Shown: positions 25,487 through 35,102, counted from the stretch's first letter. The stretch: DNA of 64,000 bases from Candidatus Neomicrothrix sp. UBA2517 (GCA_002341185.1 DDNP01000026.1:9733-73732); one strand, 5' to 3'. Numbers and translations are program-made. Notes: generated by a model from the sequence alone, not told the origin.

Positions 25487-25979
25487 ACCTTATCCGAAAG
25501 GCAAAGTCATACGTTAACACTGCGTAGATTAGTATTGAACCTGTCACAAGAATCGCCAAATACCCTAAACCCCACCAACTTCGCGAACTAACTTGTTCTC
25601 CTAGGCCATCGACCCCAACAGATCCCAAAGAGGCAATCATAAGAGCAAAATTCATGAGGACATGACTTCGTGAAGTAGGGACTTCGGATTTCCCCAAACA
25701 ACCACAGGGTAAAGGGACAGGTAAACGCACTATATGCCATGTCAAAATAGAAAAGATAGCAAACCAAACAGCAACAACGAACGGAAAAAATTTACCAGCG
25801 ATAATCATGCCACAAATACCAGTCGAAAACTCAAGAAAGCCGACAGACCTAACAAATATCAAAGACGAGGGAAAATTTAGTTTCTTCCAGGCACCATAAC
25901 TTAGATGTGGGTTAAGCAGTTTCAAACACCCACCAATTGCCAATAATTGACAGGCTATAAAATAAGCAATTGAAACCAT
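25461..25979 (-). CDS. MauE/DoxX-like membrane protein
   Basis: A protein of about 172 aa with four hydrophobic segments and a central PCGCLGKSEVPTSRSH motif, the pattern of MauE-like DoxX relatives. MauE helps make disulfides in methylamine dehydrogenase; many free-standing copies have unknown roles, perhaps in thiol-disulfide exchange. I use ATG 25979; a TTG at 26009 would add ten codons. The gene end overlaps pepA. Confidence 0.75.
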   Translation of the reverse strand: MVSIAYFIACQLLAIGGCLKLLNPHLSYGAWKKLNFPSSLIFVRSVGFLEFSTGICGMIIAGKFFPFVVAVWFAIFSILTWHIVRLPVPLPCGCLGKSEVPTSRSHVLMNFALMIASLGSVGVDGLGEQVSSRSWWGLGYLAILVTGSILIYAVLTYDFAFRIRSRNSQPGQ

Positions 25980-26031
25980 AGAAGAATTCCTGTAACTCGT
26001 CCTCACCAACTTTAGAACTAGTTTGTTACGC

Positions 26032-26044
26032 TAGCATTCTTATA
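26032..26044 (+). promoter_or_regulatory. -10 box of a probable leaderless sirtuin mRNA
   Basis: TAGCAT at 26032-26037 is followed by 7 nt and GTG 26045, with no ribosome site between. This supports the GTG start over the ATG at 26063. Confidence 0.35.
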
Positions 26045-26806
26045 GTGGAACAAAATAGTCATATGCAAAAACATATAGAAGAAGCAAAGACAGTCATCAA
26101 AAATTCTTCCAAAATAGTTATTCTCACAGGTGCAGGAATCAGTACCGATTCAGGGATACCGGACTTCAGAGGGCCGAATGGAGTTTGGACAAAGAATCCA
26201 GAGGCTGAAAAGGCCTCAAATATTCGCTATTACACAACATCTCCTGAAATAAGAAAGAAAAACTGGTCTCTACGAGCAACAGGAGATCTTTGGCCTACTG
26301 TTTCACCAAATGATGGTCATAAAGCCCTAGCAAGGCTTGGAGATAAACTTTTTCTTTTAATAACTCAAAATGTAGATGGATTACATCAATTAGCTGGAAC
26401 TCCAGAAGAGCAAATAGTGGAAATTCACGGCAACACAAGAAACGTATCATGTCTAGAGTGCGACTATTTAGCTCCAATGGAAGAAGCTTTAAAAAGGGTT
26501 CGCAAAGGCGAAGAAGACCCGCACTGTCTCATATGCGGAGGTTTGCTGAAATCAGCAACAATCTCATTTGGGCAATCACTGATTTCTGAGGACTTACTCA
26601 GGTCTGAACAGTCAATACATGAATGTGACTTACTGATGGCCGTTGGGACTTCCTTGACTGTAGGTCCAATAAATCGTGTTGTGCCTCTCGCTCACTCTCT
26701 TGGAAAACCAATCTTCATTCTTAATGGAGAACCTACAGAATACGATAGTCTTGCGACATATCTGATTAGGGAAGACATTAGTTCCATGCTGAGAGAAATA
26801 TGTTAA
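26045..26806 (+). CDS. Sir2-family NAD-dependent protein deacylase
   Basis: A 253-aa sirtuin with GAGISTDSGIPDFRG, TQNVDGLHQ, the catalytic His in EIHG, two zinc CxxC pairs (CLEC and CLIC) and the VGTSLTV NAD block. It removes acyl groups from lysines in the cytoplasm, for example on acetyl-CoA synthetase. The start is GTG 26045 (leaderless-type) or ATG 26063. No acetyltransferase partner is nearby. Confidence 0.9.
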   Translation: MEQNSHMQKHIEEAKTVIKNSSKIVILTGAGISTDSGIPDFRGPNGVWTKNPEAEKASNIRYYTTSPEIRKKNWSLRATGDLWPTVSPNDGHKALARLGDKLFLLITQNVDGLHQLAGTPEEQIVEIHGNTRNVSCLECDYLAPMEEALKRVRKGEEDPHCLICGGLLKSATISFGQSLISEDLLRSEQSIHECDLLMAVGTSLTVGPINRVVPLAHSLGKPIFILNGEPTEYDSLATYLIREDISSMLREIC

Positions 26807-26842
26807 ACAGGACCGCATAGTGTGATTTTGAAAACATGAAAT

Positions 26843-26853
26843 TAAAATAGAGT
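26843..26853 (+). promoter_or_regulatory. -10 box of a probable leaderless rhodanese-ThiF mRNA
   Basis: TAAAAT at 26843-26848 is followed by 5 nt and ATG 26854, with no ribosome site between. Confidence 0.35.
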
Positions 26854-28035
26854 ATGGCAAATTTTCGTGAATTATTAAGTACCGCGAAATCAACGATTAC
26901 TGAAGTGTCTACCGAAGAAGCAGGAAATCTTCTCGCAGATGAATGGATACTTCTTGACGTGCGTGAGCCCGATGAATTTGCACAAGGTGCTATTAAAAAT
27001 TCAAAGCACATCCCACGTGGTAATCTTGAAAGCTCGATTGAAATGCAAGTGCCTGATAAAGGCACAAAAATCGTCGTCATGTGTGCAGGCGGTGCAAGGT
27101 CTGCATTCGCTACCAAAACGCTTCTTGCAATGGATTACAAAAATGTAGTTTCAATGGACGGCGGATTTAACCAGTGGAAAGACGAAAGTCGTATATGGGA
27201 AATCCCTAAAGTATTAGACCAAGACAAACGCAACAGGTATCAACGGCATTTACTTCTTCCTGAAGTTGGAGAGATGGGGCAGTTAAAACTCTTGAACTCA
27301 AGGGTTCTGTGCTTAGGAGCAGGAGGGCTAGGCTCTCCAGTTGCACTGTACCTAGCAGCTGCAGGGGTGGGCACGCTAGGAATAGTAGATATGGACGTCG
27401 TAGATGAATCAAATCTCCAAAGACAGGTTTTGCACAATTACTCAAGAATCGGTCAACTTAAAGTTGATTCTGCTAAAAAGACAATATCAGAATTGAATCC
27501 TGATATTAATGTGATTACCCATGGGGTCAGGCTTGATGCATCGAATATGGAAGAAATTATTTCCCAATACGATGTTGTCGTCGATGGTACTGATAACTTC
27601 CCAGTGCGGTATATGTTAAATGATGCTTCTGTAAAGCTCGGAATTCCTGTAGTTCACGGCTCAATTTTTAGGTTCGAAGGCCAAATAACAGTTTTTGATC
27701 CAAGGAATGGACCCACATACAGGGATATGGTTCCTGAACCACCTCCACCTGAGCTTGCTCCAAGTTGTGCGGAAGCGGGGGTCTTGGGTGTTCTGCCTGG
27801 AGTAATAGGATGTCTTCAAGCACTAGAAACTGTGAAATTAATTCTTGAACTAGGAGAAACATTAGTAGGCCGGTTATTAACCTTCGATGCTACGGAAATG
27901 AGTTTCAGAGAGTTCAAATTAAGAAGGGATCCAAGTCTCGAAATAACATGGGAGAATAGGGATTTGATTCAAGTCGTTGAATTAAAAGATAGTTGTCGAC
28001 CCGCTGAGCTTCTTCATGGTCGTTCTGCCAATTAA
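26854..28035 (+). CDS. Rhodanese - ThiF/MoeB E1-like sulfur-carrier activating enzyme
   Basis: A 393-aa two-domain protein. Residues 1 to about 112 are a rhodanese with active-loop C77 (CAGGARS). Residues about 125-370 are a ThiF/MoeB adenylyltransferase: RYQRHLLLPEVG, GAGGLGS (155-161), SNLQRQV and APSCAEAGVLG. It would adenylate the C-terminus of a ThiS/MoaD/CysO-like carrier and pass on sulfur. The usual zinc CxxC before PEPPPP is absent (TYRDMVPEPPPP), as in mycobacterial MoeZ, but there the rhodanese is C-terminal; here it is N-terminal. The 3' end overlaps the convergent glycosyltransferase by 54 nt. Confidence 0.9.
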   Translation: MANFRELLSTAKSTITEVSTEEAGNLLADEWILLDVREPDEFAQGAIKNSKHIPRGNLESSIEMQVPDKGTKIVVMCAGGARSAFATKTLLAMDYKNVVSMDGGFNQWKDESRIWEIPKVLDQDKRNRYQRHLLLPEVGEMGQLKLLNSRVLCLGAGGLGSPVALYLAAAGVGTLGIVDMDVVDESNLQRQVLHNYSRIGQLKVDSAKKTISELNPDINVITHGVRLDASNMEEIISQYDVVVDGTDNFPVRYMLNDASVKLGIPVVHGSIFRFEGQITVFDPRNGPTYRDMVPEPPPPELAPSCAEAGVLGVLPGVIGCLQALETVKLILELGETLVGRLLTFDATEMSFREFKLRRDPSLEITWENRDLIQVVELKDSCRPAELLHGRSAN

Positions 28036-28980
28036 AAAACCTACCCCCCAACTCATGTGCATAATAGGGAATATGGCCAAAAGGTATATCCGCCTTTTGG
28101 AATTTAAACCCGGCTGGAGCTTTGCTATAAAAGCAATTGAAAAAAAATAAATCAGGTGAGGCAAAAAAAATAATGGGCTGACGAGGATGCCGGCGAATGT
28201 GCCAGAAACTAAAATTAAAACACTGAGAGGTGGAACAAGTTGCCTCAATTTTACATATTTAGGGTTTTTGAAGACCACCTTACGTTTCCATTTACCATAT
28301 TGAAAATACTGTTTACTAAGCTCCTTAAGGCTAGATCTTGGGTAATAAGAAACTTTAAGTTCTGGAGTGAACCAAACCATCCCATTAGATTTACGGATCC
28401 TAATATTCAGTTCATAGTCTTGATTGCGAATTAATGTTTCGTCAAAGCCACCTAGTTCATCAAATTTCTGTGCGTCATAGAATCCAAGAAAAACAGTATC
28501 AGTGGGTCCTTCATCACCTCCATAGTGGAATTTAGAATTACCAATACCAAACCTGCTTGTCATTGCCGTTGCTACAGATCGTTGGAATTCAGTTTTTCCA
28601 ACAGCTTGCTGAATGCCACCTACATTTGTTGCTCCTGTCTCCAGAATTTTTGCGACTGCAATAGATATGTAATCTTTTGGTAATTTACAATGAGCGTCGA
28701 CTCTAGCAAGGAACTTTCCGGATGCTAAGGCAGCAGCCATGTTCAAAGAAGTTGCGGTTGAACCCGAGGGGTTCTTGATAATTCTGATTCGCTGGTCTTT
28801 AGCTTGGCAACGAAGAGCGACGCTAGTTGTTTGGTCCGAAGAGGGTCCCAAAGCTAGATTGATTTCCTTAATATTCTTGTAAGTTTGGGCCAAGATTGAG
28901 TCTACGGTCTCTTCAAGTGTCTTTTCAGCATTCAGCACGGGCAGGATCACTGAAACTTCAGGGTATGAGCTCTCCGGCAT
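27982..28980 (-). CDS. Family 2 glycosyltransferase, membrane-attached
   Basis: A 332-aa GT2 enzyme: N-terminal VSVILPVLNAEKTLEETVDSIL, nucleotide-sugar region KFLARVDAHCKLP, acceptor region GGFDETLIRNQDYELNIRIR, and two to three C-terminal hydrophobic segments. It resembles ExoA-type exopolysaccharide transferases. It directly follows the sugar-phosphate transferase gene, so it probably adds the second sugar to the lipid-linked unit. Its last 54 nt overlap the rhodanese-ThiF gene on the other strand. Confidence 0.85.
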   Translation of the reverse strand: MPESSYPEVSVILPVLNAEKTLEETVDSILAQTYKNIKEINLALGPSSDQTTSVALRCQAKDQRIRIIKNPSGSTATSLNMAAALASGKFLARVDAHCKLPKDYISIAVAKILETGATNVGGIQQAVGKTEFQRSVATAMTSRFGIGNSKFHYGGDEGPTDTVFLGFYDAQKFDELGGFDETLIRNQDYELNIRIRKSNGMVWFTPELKVSYYPRSSLKELSKQYFQYGKWKRKVVFKNPKYVKLRQLVPPLSVLILVSGTFAGILVSPLFFLPHLIYFFSIAFIAKLQPGLNSKRRIYLLAIFPIMHMSWGVGFLIGRTTMKKLSGSTTIF

Positions 28981-30285
28981 CTAAAGTCGCCTCGCCAAAA
29001 CTATCCATATCGTTTGAAAGATGATTTGTATATCAAGGATTGGGGACCAATTAACGAGATATTGTAAGTCATGTCCTAGCTTATAACTTGGGTCTGTATG
29101 GTATCTTCCCTTAACCTGAGCAAGGCCAGTTATGCCAGGTGGTAAGTCATGTCTTCTTCCGTAACCAGGGATCTCCATCTCGTACTTTGCGGTGAGGTCT
29201 GGGCGCTCTGGTCTAGGCCCGATGATGGACATTTCGCCCTTTAATACGTTTAAGAATTGGGGGATTTCGTCTAAGCGTGTTTTTCGGACCCATTCCAATT
29301 TGGGAATGATTCTGTTATCCCCTATTTCTGCTTTAACAACTCCTGTGTTTTTCTCGGCGTCTATGGGCATCGTACGGAATTTCAGCATTACAAAAGAAGT
29401 GCCATATTTCCCTATTCTTTTCTGCTGATAAATAATATTTCTACCTGCAGTGAAGCGAACGTATACTCCCACCAAGCAAGCTAAAAATAGAATTGGTAAG
29501 AAAGCAATGAGGAGGTATGTCAATTCTATAAGTCTCTTAAATCTTGCCTTAGCGTTAGTTAAAGTGTGCGTCTGAATTGCTGTGAATGGCATGCCTGCTA
29601 TTTGTCTGCTTCTCTTTAATCCCATAAGAGTGTCAGATGCTCCTATACGTTGAAAAACTCCTATTCCATTAGATTCTAACTCTCCAAGTATCTGTGGGTA
29701 AATCGCTTCAAGCCCTCCCGGACTCATCAGGAGCACATGGGTGGCATTTGCATTTTGAACACTTTCTGCAAGCGTTAAAATATTTGTACACTCACCTACT
29801 AACTTTATTTCTGTTTCCGGTGTTTCAAGATGTCGACTAGCTAAGAGAATGTCTTCATATTTACCTGCCAGCAAAACCCTTGGTTCTCCGTGCACAGAAA
29901 TTAGGAGTTGTCTCAGCATGCGTCTATTTAATGTGATTCCTATTGAGGCGATAAAGCCCCATAAAATTAAGTTCCCCCTCGGCATAAGATAATAACCAGT
30001 CGCTAGAGCTAAACTCGCATCCACGAGAATTGCGACTCCAGTTATTCCAGAAACCCTTGGGAGTAACGCTCTTGCACCTAATCGAGGCAAAGGTTCATAT
30101 AGCTCTCCAAAGTAGTAAATTGCGATGTGGATGCAAGTTGCAATTAAGAACCCAGAAAGATAATCAGTGAAAGACCTTGGCCATGAATTTCCAAAACGCA
30201 CAGTCAATGTGGCAAATAAAGTTCCAAGCAAAACAATTGCGTCAGCTAAATAGAGACCCATCTGTTGCTTTACTTTTAAAGGCAT
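28981..30285 (-). CDS. Polyprenyl glycosylphosphotransferase (WbaP/WcaJ-type)
   Basis: A 434-aa membrane protein with about four N-terminal membrane segments, a CoA-binding-like middle domain and one more segment before the catalytic bacterial-sugar-transferase domain: QQKRIGKYG, MLKFRTM, RKTRLDEIPQFLNVLKGEMS, IIGPRPERP and GITGLAQVKGR. It transfers a sugar-1-phosphate to undecaprenyl or decaprenyl phosphate, starting surface polysaccharide synthesis. ATG 30285 has GGAG 5 nt before it. The GT2 gene follows with no gap. Confidence 0.9.
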   Translation of the reverse strand: MPLKVKQQMGLYLADAIVLLGTLFATLTVRFGNSWPRSFTDYLSGFLIATCIHIAIYYFGELYEPLPRLGARALLPRVSGITGVAILVDASLALATGYYLMPRGNLILWGFIASIGITLNRRMLRQLLISVHGEPRVLLAGKYEDILLASRHLETPETEIKLVGECTNILTLAESVQNANATHVLLMSPGGLEAIYPQILGELESNGIGVFQRIGASDTLMGLKRSRQIAGMPFTAIQTHTLTNAKARFKRLIELTYLLIAFLPILFLACLVGVYVRFTAGRNIIYQQKRIGKYGTSFVMLKFRTMPIDAEKNTGVVKAEIGDNRIIPKLEWVRKTRLDEIPQFLNVLKGEMSIIGPRPERPDLTAKYEMEIPGYGRRHDLPPGITGLAQVKGRYHTDPSYKLGHDLQYLVNWSPILDIQIIFQTIWIVLARRL

Positions 30286-30374
30286 TTTAGCTCCATGACT
30301 AAATTAAGTAATGCTAAAACTCAGAATACTAGGTTCGGTCATTAAGTTTGATGATGGGGAATCCTGAATTTATT

Positions 30375-32111
30375 TTAATCGGCAGTTTCAATAGTAATGA
30401 TGACATCACCCGCACCGACTGAGTCTCCTTCTTGGACTGTTATGGCGGTGATAACTCCGCTAACGTCCGACGCGATGTTGTTCTCCATCTTCATAGCCTC
30501 AAGAACTACTAAGATATCTCCAGCATTGACGAAGTCACCCTCAGATACTTTTATTTTGACGATAGTGCCCTGCATCGGTACCGATATATTTCCGTCACCT
30601 CCTGCAGCACTGGCCCCTGCAGAAGAGGCGCTTCTTCGAATTTGAGTATTAGGAGACGGGACCGAAAGTGAAACTTCAAAACGTTTCCCATTTACTTCTA
30701 TTTCGGCTTCTCTAATGGATAACTGGTTTCCTCCATGTTCAGTTTCGATCTTGTTGCCTTTCACTCCAGACAAATCAAGGACTTCTTCTACCCATTTAGT
30801 TGAATGTTCGATATTTGCGAAATCTGAGTGATTCAAAATAGCAATATCTGCAGGAATCGTTGTGGCAAGGCCACGCACCTCAAATTCTTCAAGGGCTCTA
30901 ATTGTCCTTGCGATAGCGGTATCCCTATCTCTTCCCCAACAAACTAATTTTCCAATTAAATTGTCGTAAAACTGACTGATTTCATCGCCTTCTTCGTAGC
31001 CACCATCCCACCTCGTCCCAAAACCTCCCGAGGATTTAAAGGATGAGAGTTTCCCTGGGCTAGGCAAAAATTGTCCCTCAGCAGGATCCTCTGCATTGAT
31101 CCGCACTTCAATAGCGTGCCCTGAAATTTGCACCTCCTCTTGCCGCATAGTGAGTTTCTCACCGTAGGCAACTCTGAGTTGTTGTTCCACCAAATCAATT
31201 CCAGTTACCATCTCTGTGACTGGGTGTTCAACCTGAAGTCGGGTATTCATTTCCAAATAATAGAATTCTTTATTCTCGTAAAGGAATTCAACCGTCCCAG
31301 CGTTAACGTATTCACAACCTTTCGCTACAGCGACGGCTGCTTCTCCCATCGCTGTGAGAATTGACTCAGGAATGCCTGGAGCTGGAGCTTCTTCAATCAG
31401 CTTTTGGTGTCTTCTTTGCGCTGAACAATCTCGTGTGCCTAGATAAAGAGCATTACCGTGTTGATCGCAAAGGACCTGAACCTCAATGTGTCTAGGATTT
31501 GTTAGGTATCGTTCCATATAAATCTCGTCGCGTCCAAAATATGCGAGTGCTTCCCTTTGTGAAGAGTCAATAGCCCCTTGAATCTCGTCTTTGCTTTGAA
31601 CAACTTTCATGCCACGTCCGCCACCTCCGTAGGCAGCTTTGATTGCGACTGGAAATCCATGTTCGGTTGCGAAATCTTCGACTTCACTGGCAGATGTTAT
31701 AAAATTTGTCGTCCCAGGAACGCCACTTACTCCTACTTTTTCTGCAGCTTGGCGAGCACTAATTTTATCACCCATAACAGCAATCGCTCCAACAGGAGGA
31801 CCGATAAACGTAACACCTTTGTCGGTTATCGCTTGAGCAAATTCGGCATTTTCAGAAAAGAAGCCATAACCAGGATGGACAGCATCAATTTCATTATTTT
31901 CAATGATTTCAAGAATTTTCTCCGTATTGAGATAACTTTCCGCAGCAGTTTCACCACCGAGGGCGTACGCTTCATCAGCAAGTCGAGTATGTAGCGCATT
32001 ACGGTCTAACTCTGAATATACTGCGACTGATTGGATTCCTAATTCTCGGCAGGCCCTGATGACTCTTACAGCGATCTCACCTCTATTAGCAATAAGTACC
32101 TTTGTGAACAC
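30375..32111 (-). CDS. Acyl-CoA carboxylase alpha subunit (biotin carboxylase + BCCP)
   Basis: A 578-aa chain with a biotin carboxylase (KVLIANRGEIAVR at the start, AAYGGGGRGMKVV glycine loop, YLEMNTRLQVEHPVTE) and a C-terminal biotinyl domain with K541 in EAMKMEN. It carboxylates biotin for an acetyl- or propionyl-CoA carboxylase; no beta subunit is in the window. GTG 32111 fits the family N-terminus better than the longer open frame to 32165. A TAACGT box lies 7 nt before it. The biotin ligase gene is divergent, 34 nt away. Confidence 0.92.
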   Translation of the reverse strand: MFTKVLIANRGEIAVRVIRACRELGIQSVAVYSELDRNALHTRLADEAYALGGETAAESYLNTEKILEIIENNEIDAVHPGYGFFSENAEFAQAITDKGVTFIGPPVGAIAVMGDKISARQAAEKVGVSGVPGTTNFITSASEVEDFATEHGFPVAIKAAYGGGGRGMKVVQSKDEIQGAIDSSQREALAYFGRDEIYMERYLTNPRHIEVQVLCDQHGNALYLGTRDCSAQRRHQKLIEEAPAPGIPESILTAMGEAAVAVAKGCEYVNAGTVEFLYENKEFYYLEMNTRLQVEHPVTEMVTGIDLVEQQLRVAYGEKLTMRQEEVQISGHAIEVRINAEDPAEGQFLPSPGKLSSFKSSGGFGTRWDGGYEEGDEISQFYDNLIGKLVCWGRDRDTAIARTIRALEEFEVRGLATTIPADIAILNHSDFANIEHSTKWVEEVLDLSGVKGNKIETEHGGNQLSIREAEIEVNGKRFEVSLSVPSPNTQIRRSASSAGASAAGGDGNISVPMQGTIVKIKVSEGDFVNAGDILVVLEAMKMENNIASDVSGVITAITVQEGDSVGAGDVIITIETAD

Positions 32112-32124
32112 GGCTATAACGTTA
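32112..32124 (-). promoter_or_regulatory. -10 box of a probable leaderless carboxylase mRNA
   Basis: On the minus strand TAACGT (32124-32119) is followed by 7 nt and GTG 32111, with no ribosome site. It sits in the short divergent gap to the biotin ligase gene. Confidence 0.4.
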
Positions 32125-32145
32125 CATAATTTGGAGCAAAAGTAA

Positions 32146-32952
32146 GTGTCAATTTCAAAACTCATTGATATTTTTTCTGCTTGGAGAAAAGGCAGAACTC
32201 TCCAAAAAAGATTAAAAGGCTATGATTACGGGGAAATTGCTTGGAAATCAAGCACAGGATCTACTAACCAAGATTTATTACAAAAATCAGAAATCATAGC
32301 AAAACACCCTGCTGTAGTCATTGCGGATCACCAAACTGCAGGTAGAGGGAGACTAGATAGGAAATGGGTATCTGACAAAAAGTCTGCTTTATTGATGTCG
32401 GTATCATTAGAAGCAGATGCATCGACTGACATGATAAGCCTGTACAGCATGAAGTTATCTGTTGCTGCCGTGAAAGCATTAGATTATTTAGGTTTCCCAG
32501 AAATCAAGATCAAATGGCCGAATGATCTAATAGTTCTGCATCAAGGTGAGTCTCACAAGTTAGCGGGGATCCTTGCCCAATCCGTGATAAAGGGGAAAAT
32601 TGCTATTGTGGTCGTTGGGTTGGGTCTAAATATTTCGCTTTCAAATCTTAGAAATATTTTGGTAAATGAGAGGGTCTCGGCCTTGTCTGAATTAGGCAAA
32701 CCACCAAATGTTGTTGATTTAGCAGAAGGAATTCTTAAAGAACTTGCTGTAGGCGATTCAGATGGGGAGTCTCTAGTTGCTGAGTACGAAAAGTATTCTC
32801 ATACTTTGGGAACGTTCGTTGGAGTAGATACCGGTGAGGAAAAGTTCGAGGGCTTTGCGAAGCGGATAACTAAAACCGGTTCATTGATCATTCAGTCCGA
32901 TAATGGTACGTCAAGGGAAATCTGGGTAGGGGATTTAATCCATTTGCAGTAA
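32146..32952 (+). CDS. birA: Biotin--protein ligase, without DNA-binding domain
   Basis: A 268-aa biotin ligase: STGSTNQDLL, the ATP/biotin loop GRGRLDRKW, KIKWPNDLIV and KLAGILAQ with the catalytic Lys. It lacks the N-terminal helix-turn-helix of E. coli BirA, so it modifies BCCP but should not repress transcription. It is divergent from the carboxylase alpha subunit, its likely substrate. GTG 32146 has GGAG 9 nt upstream. Confidence 0.9.
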   Translation: MSISKLIDIFSAWRKGRTLQKRLKGYDYGEIAWKSSTGSTNQDLLQKSEIIAKHPAVVIADHQTAGRGRLDRKWVSDKKSALLMSVSLEADASTDMISLYSMKLSVAAVKALDYLGFPEIKIKWPNDLIVLHQGESHKLAGILAQSVIKGKIAIVVVGLGLNISLSNLRNILVNERVSALSELGKPPNVVDLAEGILKELAVGDSDGESLVAEYEKYSHTLGTFVGVDTGEEKFEGFAKRITKTGSLIIQSDNGTSREIWVGDLIHLQ

Positions 32953-33008
32953 ACGTATCATTTCCTCGCTGATACTTTCTCGGCGATTTGATGAGGTAGC
33001 GTGATGTC

Positions 33009-34280
33009 ATGGCAATTGATAGAAGACCAAGGCGAAGAAGAACATGGTTTCAGCGTTTTGTTTTACTTATAACTCTCCTTACCTTCTGTTCTTCCACAGC
33101 TGCTGCGATATTGTTGGCTTATACTTCAGAGACGGTGAGCCGCATTCCTCGAACAGCTTATGGGGCCTCGCTAAGTTCAGATTCTGAGTCGAATGGTGAA
33201 TCTCTAAATTTCTTACTAATTGGGTCTGATTCAATTGCAAATTTACCTGACGGAGATTATCTCAGAAGAGTGTCGGGGAGGTCTTCAAGGCAATTACTGA
33301 CCGACACCTTAATTATCTTAAAACTTGATTCCAGCGGGGAGACGAAAGCCTCAGCGCTATCGATTCCCCGTGACCTGTATGTTCCTATTTCGGGCTATAG
33401 AGATTCTTGGCAGAAGATTAATAGCATTGTTTATTTTACTGATAGGCCGACGCTAGCACAGACGATTCAGGATGTGCTTGGAATTCCAATTAACCATGTT
33501 GTGGAAGTTGATTTCAATGGATTTTTGCGACTTTTTGAAACTATTGGTGGTTTGGATGTCTTTCTAGAGTATCCGTTGAAGGATAAAAAAGCCCAGCTAT
33601 CAATTCCTGAAGCAGGTTGTGTTACTTTAACGCCACTTCAGGCATTAGGTTTGGTGAGAAGCAGAGAGTTGACGGCTTATGTGGAAAACTTTGACGGATG
33701 GTACGGGACTTCTCCAAATGCTTGGGTGAGAGTTGATGGAAAAGGTGACTTCGGGCGACAAGAACGTCAACAAGATTTTTTAATACTAGCGTTGCAGCAA
33801 GCTTTCGATTCAGGCTTTCGTAATCCCCTTAAAATAAGCGAAATCGTTCAAGAAGTGCTTGGCGGTGGCTTTGTAACTCTTGATGACCGGTTGACGCCAG
33901 AGAAAGCCATTTTTCTAGCACAACAATTTAGAAATTTCCGACCTAACGATTTAGAGAAATATTTACTACCTACTGTTTACGATTTTGCTAATGAACTTTC
34001 CATACAGACAATTATTGAATCTGATGCTGAACCTATATTGAACGTTTTTCGAAATTTGGAGGTTGGTATTTCAGATGAATTAAGTTCCACTTCGGATATT
34101 CCAGATCAACTTCCCAATGGGCAGCGAACAGTCGTTCCTGTTCTTTACAGACAAGAAATAGAATTCGTAGAAAATATAAACAATTTCAGTAGTGCATCTG
34201 AAAAGAGGCAAACAACGTTGACTAATGAGGAAAGGAGAGCTGAAATACTGGTAAATGCAGGAAAGATAAGGGGTTGCTGA
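33009..34280 (+). CDS. LytR-CpsA-Psr (LCP) family cell-wall polymer transferase
   Basis: A 423-aa membrane-anchored protein: a basic N-terminus, one span (about 16-38), then the LCP domain with LLIGSDS, LTDTLIILKLD, ALSIPRDLYVPI and FETIGGLDV. LCP enzymes move polyprenyl-linked polysaccharides onto peptidoglycan, for example arabinogalactan in mycobacteria. The position upstream of cofE/cofD is like that of cpsA near fbiA/fbiB in Mycobacterium. The DprE1 pathway and the polysaccharide genes in this window would supply its substrate. Confidence 0.9.
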   Translation: MAIDRRPRRRRTWFQRFVLLITLLTFCSSTAAAILLAYTSETVSRIPRTAYGASLSSDSESNGESLNFLLIGSDSIANLPDGDYLRRVSGRSSRQLLTDTLIILKLDSSGETKASALSIPRDLYVPISGYRDSWQKINSIVYFTDRPTLAQTIQDVLGIPINHVVEVDFNGFLRLFETIGGLDVFLEYPLKDKKAQLSIPEAGCVTLTPLQALGLVRSRELTAYVENFDGWYGTSPNAWVRVDGKGDFGRQERQQDFLILALQQAFDSGFRNPLKISEIVQEVLGGGFVTLDDRLTPEKAIFLAQQFRNFRPNDLEKYLLPTVYDFANELSIQTIIESDAEPILNVFRNLEVGISDELSSTSDIPDQLPNGQRTVVPVLYRQEIEFVENINNFSSASEKRQTTLTNEERRAEILVNAGKIRGC

Positions 34281-34388
34281 GGCAAAACTCATATAAAAGT
34301 AGGATGCTAAGGTGTTTTGCCAATTTTTTTTCAAAGATCCTGCAAACTTCCGCCAAAAGTGTCTCTCAAACCACTACCGTATGAAGAC

Positions 34389-35102
34389 ATGGGAAAGGCT
34401 TCATCAGCAAAGAAAATTGCAAGGGCAGAAAAGGCGTTATCATCTAGCGGGCCTTCTGACAGGAGACAGCTAGGCTATCCTGCCGCTGTCGCATTAGTTG
34501 TAATACTAGGTTTATCTCTTGTTGTATTTGCTAGAGCAACTCGTGATGCTGAAGCTTCACCAACTCTTCAAGACCATTGGCATGCGGCTTATGGAGTTTG
34601 GGATTGCGTTACCGAATCATTCCTAACGCCATTCCAAAGCGAGTTCGATCCAGAAGGTATTCACTCTCATCAAGATGGATTAATACACATCCATCCATTC
34701 ACTTCATCAGTTACCGGCAAGGAAGCGAAATTAGGGGTTTTCTTTAATGCTATGGGAGCCGCACTTTCAGAAAATGGCCTCGAACTGCCAGGGGGAGCGG
34801 CCCTAGAATCGGGGGTTGAGTGCAATGGCGAAAAAGCTATCATGCAGGTGATCCGCTGGGATGATGCCTTCGTAGGAGGCGAACCGACGAACGTATTTAT
34901 TGACAATCTTGAAGATATTCGTTTTCTCAACGATAAAGAAGCTTATACCATAGCGCGAGCACCGGCAGGCTCTGATATTCCATTGCCTAACTCAATCAAA
35001 AACTTAGAGGGAGTGCTAGGCGGTAGAAGCGGACCTGGTATTGAGCCTCCCAACACAACAAATGTGCCTGGCCCTCAGGATTTTGGAGTTGAACTTGATT
35101 GA
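34389..35102 (+). CDS. Membrane-anchored protein of unknown function
   Basis: A 237-aa protein from ATG 34389: a basic cytoplasmic start, one span (about 33-50), then an external domain with DHWHAAYGVWDC and HSHQDGLIHIHPF, rich in His and acidic residues. I have the impression of similar proteins in Acidimicrobiia, but no function is known to me. The His-rich motifs could bind metal. The frame is open back to 34317, but a start at 34389 gives a normal single-pass topology. It overlaps the next gene by 8 nt. Confidence 0.7.
   Translation: MGKASSAKKIARAEKALSSSGPSDRRQLGYPAAVALVVILGLSLVVFARATRDAEASPTLQDHWHAAYGVWDCVTESFLTPFQSEFDPEGIHSHQDGLIHIHPFTSSVTGKEAKLGVFFNAMGAALSENGLELPGGAALESGVECNGEKAIMQVIRWDDAFVGGEPTNVFIDNLEDIRFLNDKEAYTIARAPAGSDIPLPNSIKNLEGVLGGRSGPGIEPPNTTNVPGPQDFGVELD

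Noticed and set aside
32112..32165. Longer N-terminus (18 codons) for the carboxylase alpha subunit
   Set aside because: The family begins at the KVLIANRGE segment, and the extension would overlap the divergent birA start.
35041..35094. Longer start for the nucleotidyltransferase
   Set aside because: It runs far into the previous gene; TTG 35095 has a ribosome site and gives a normal length for the fold.
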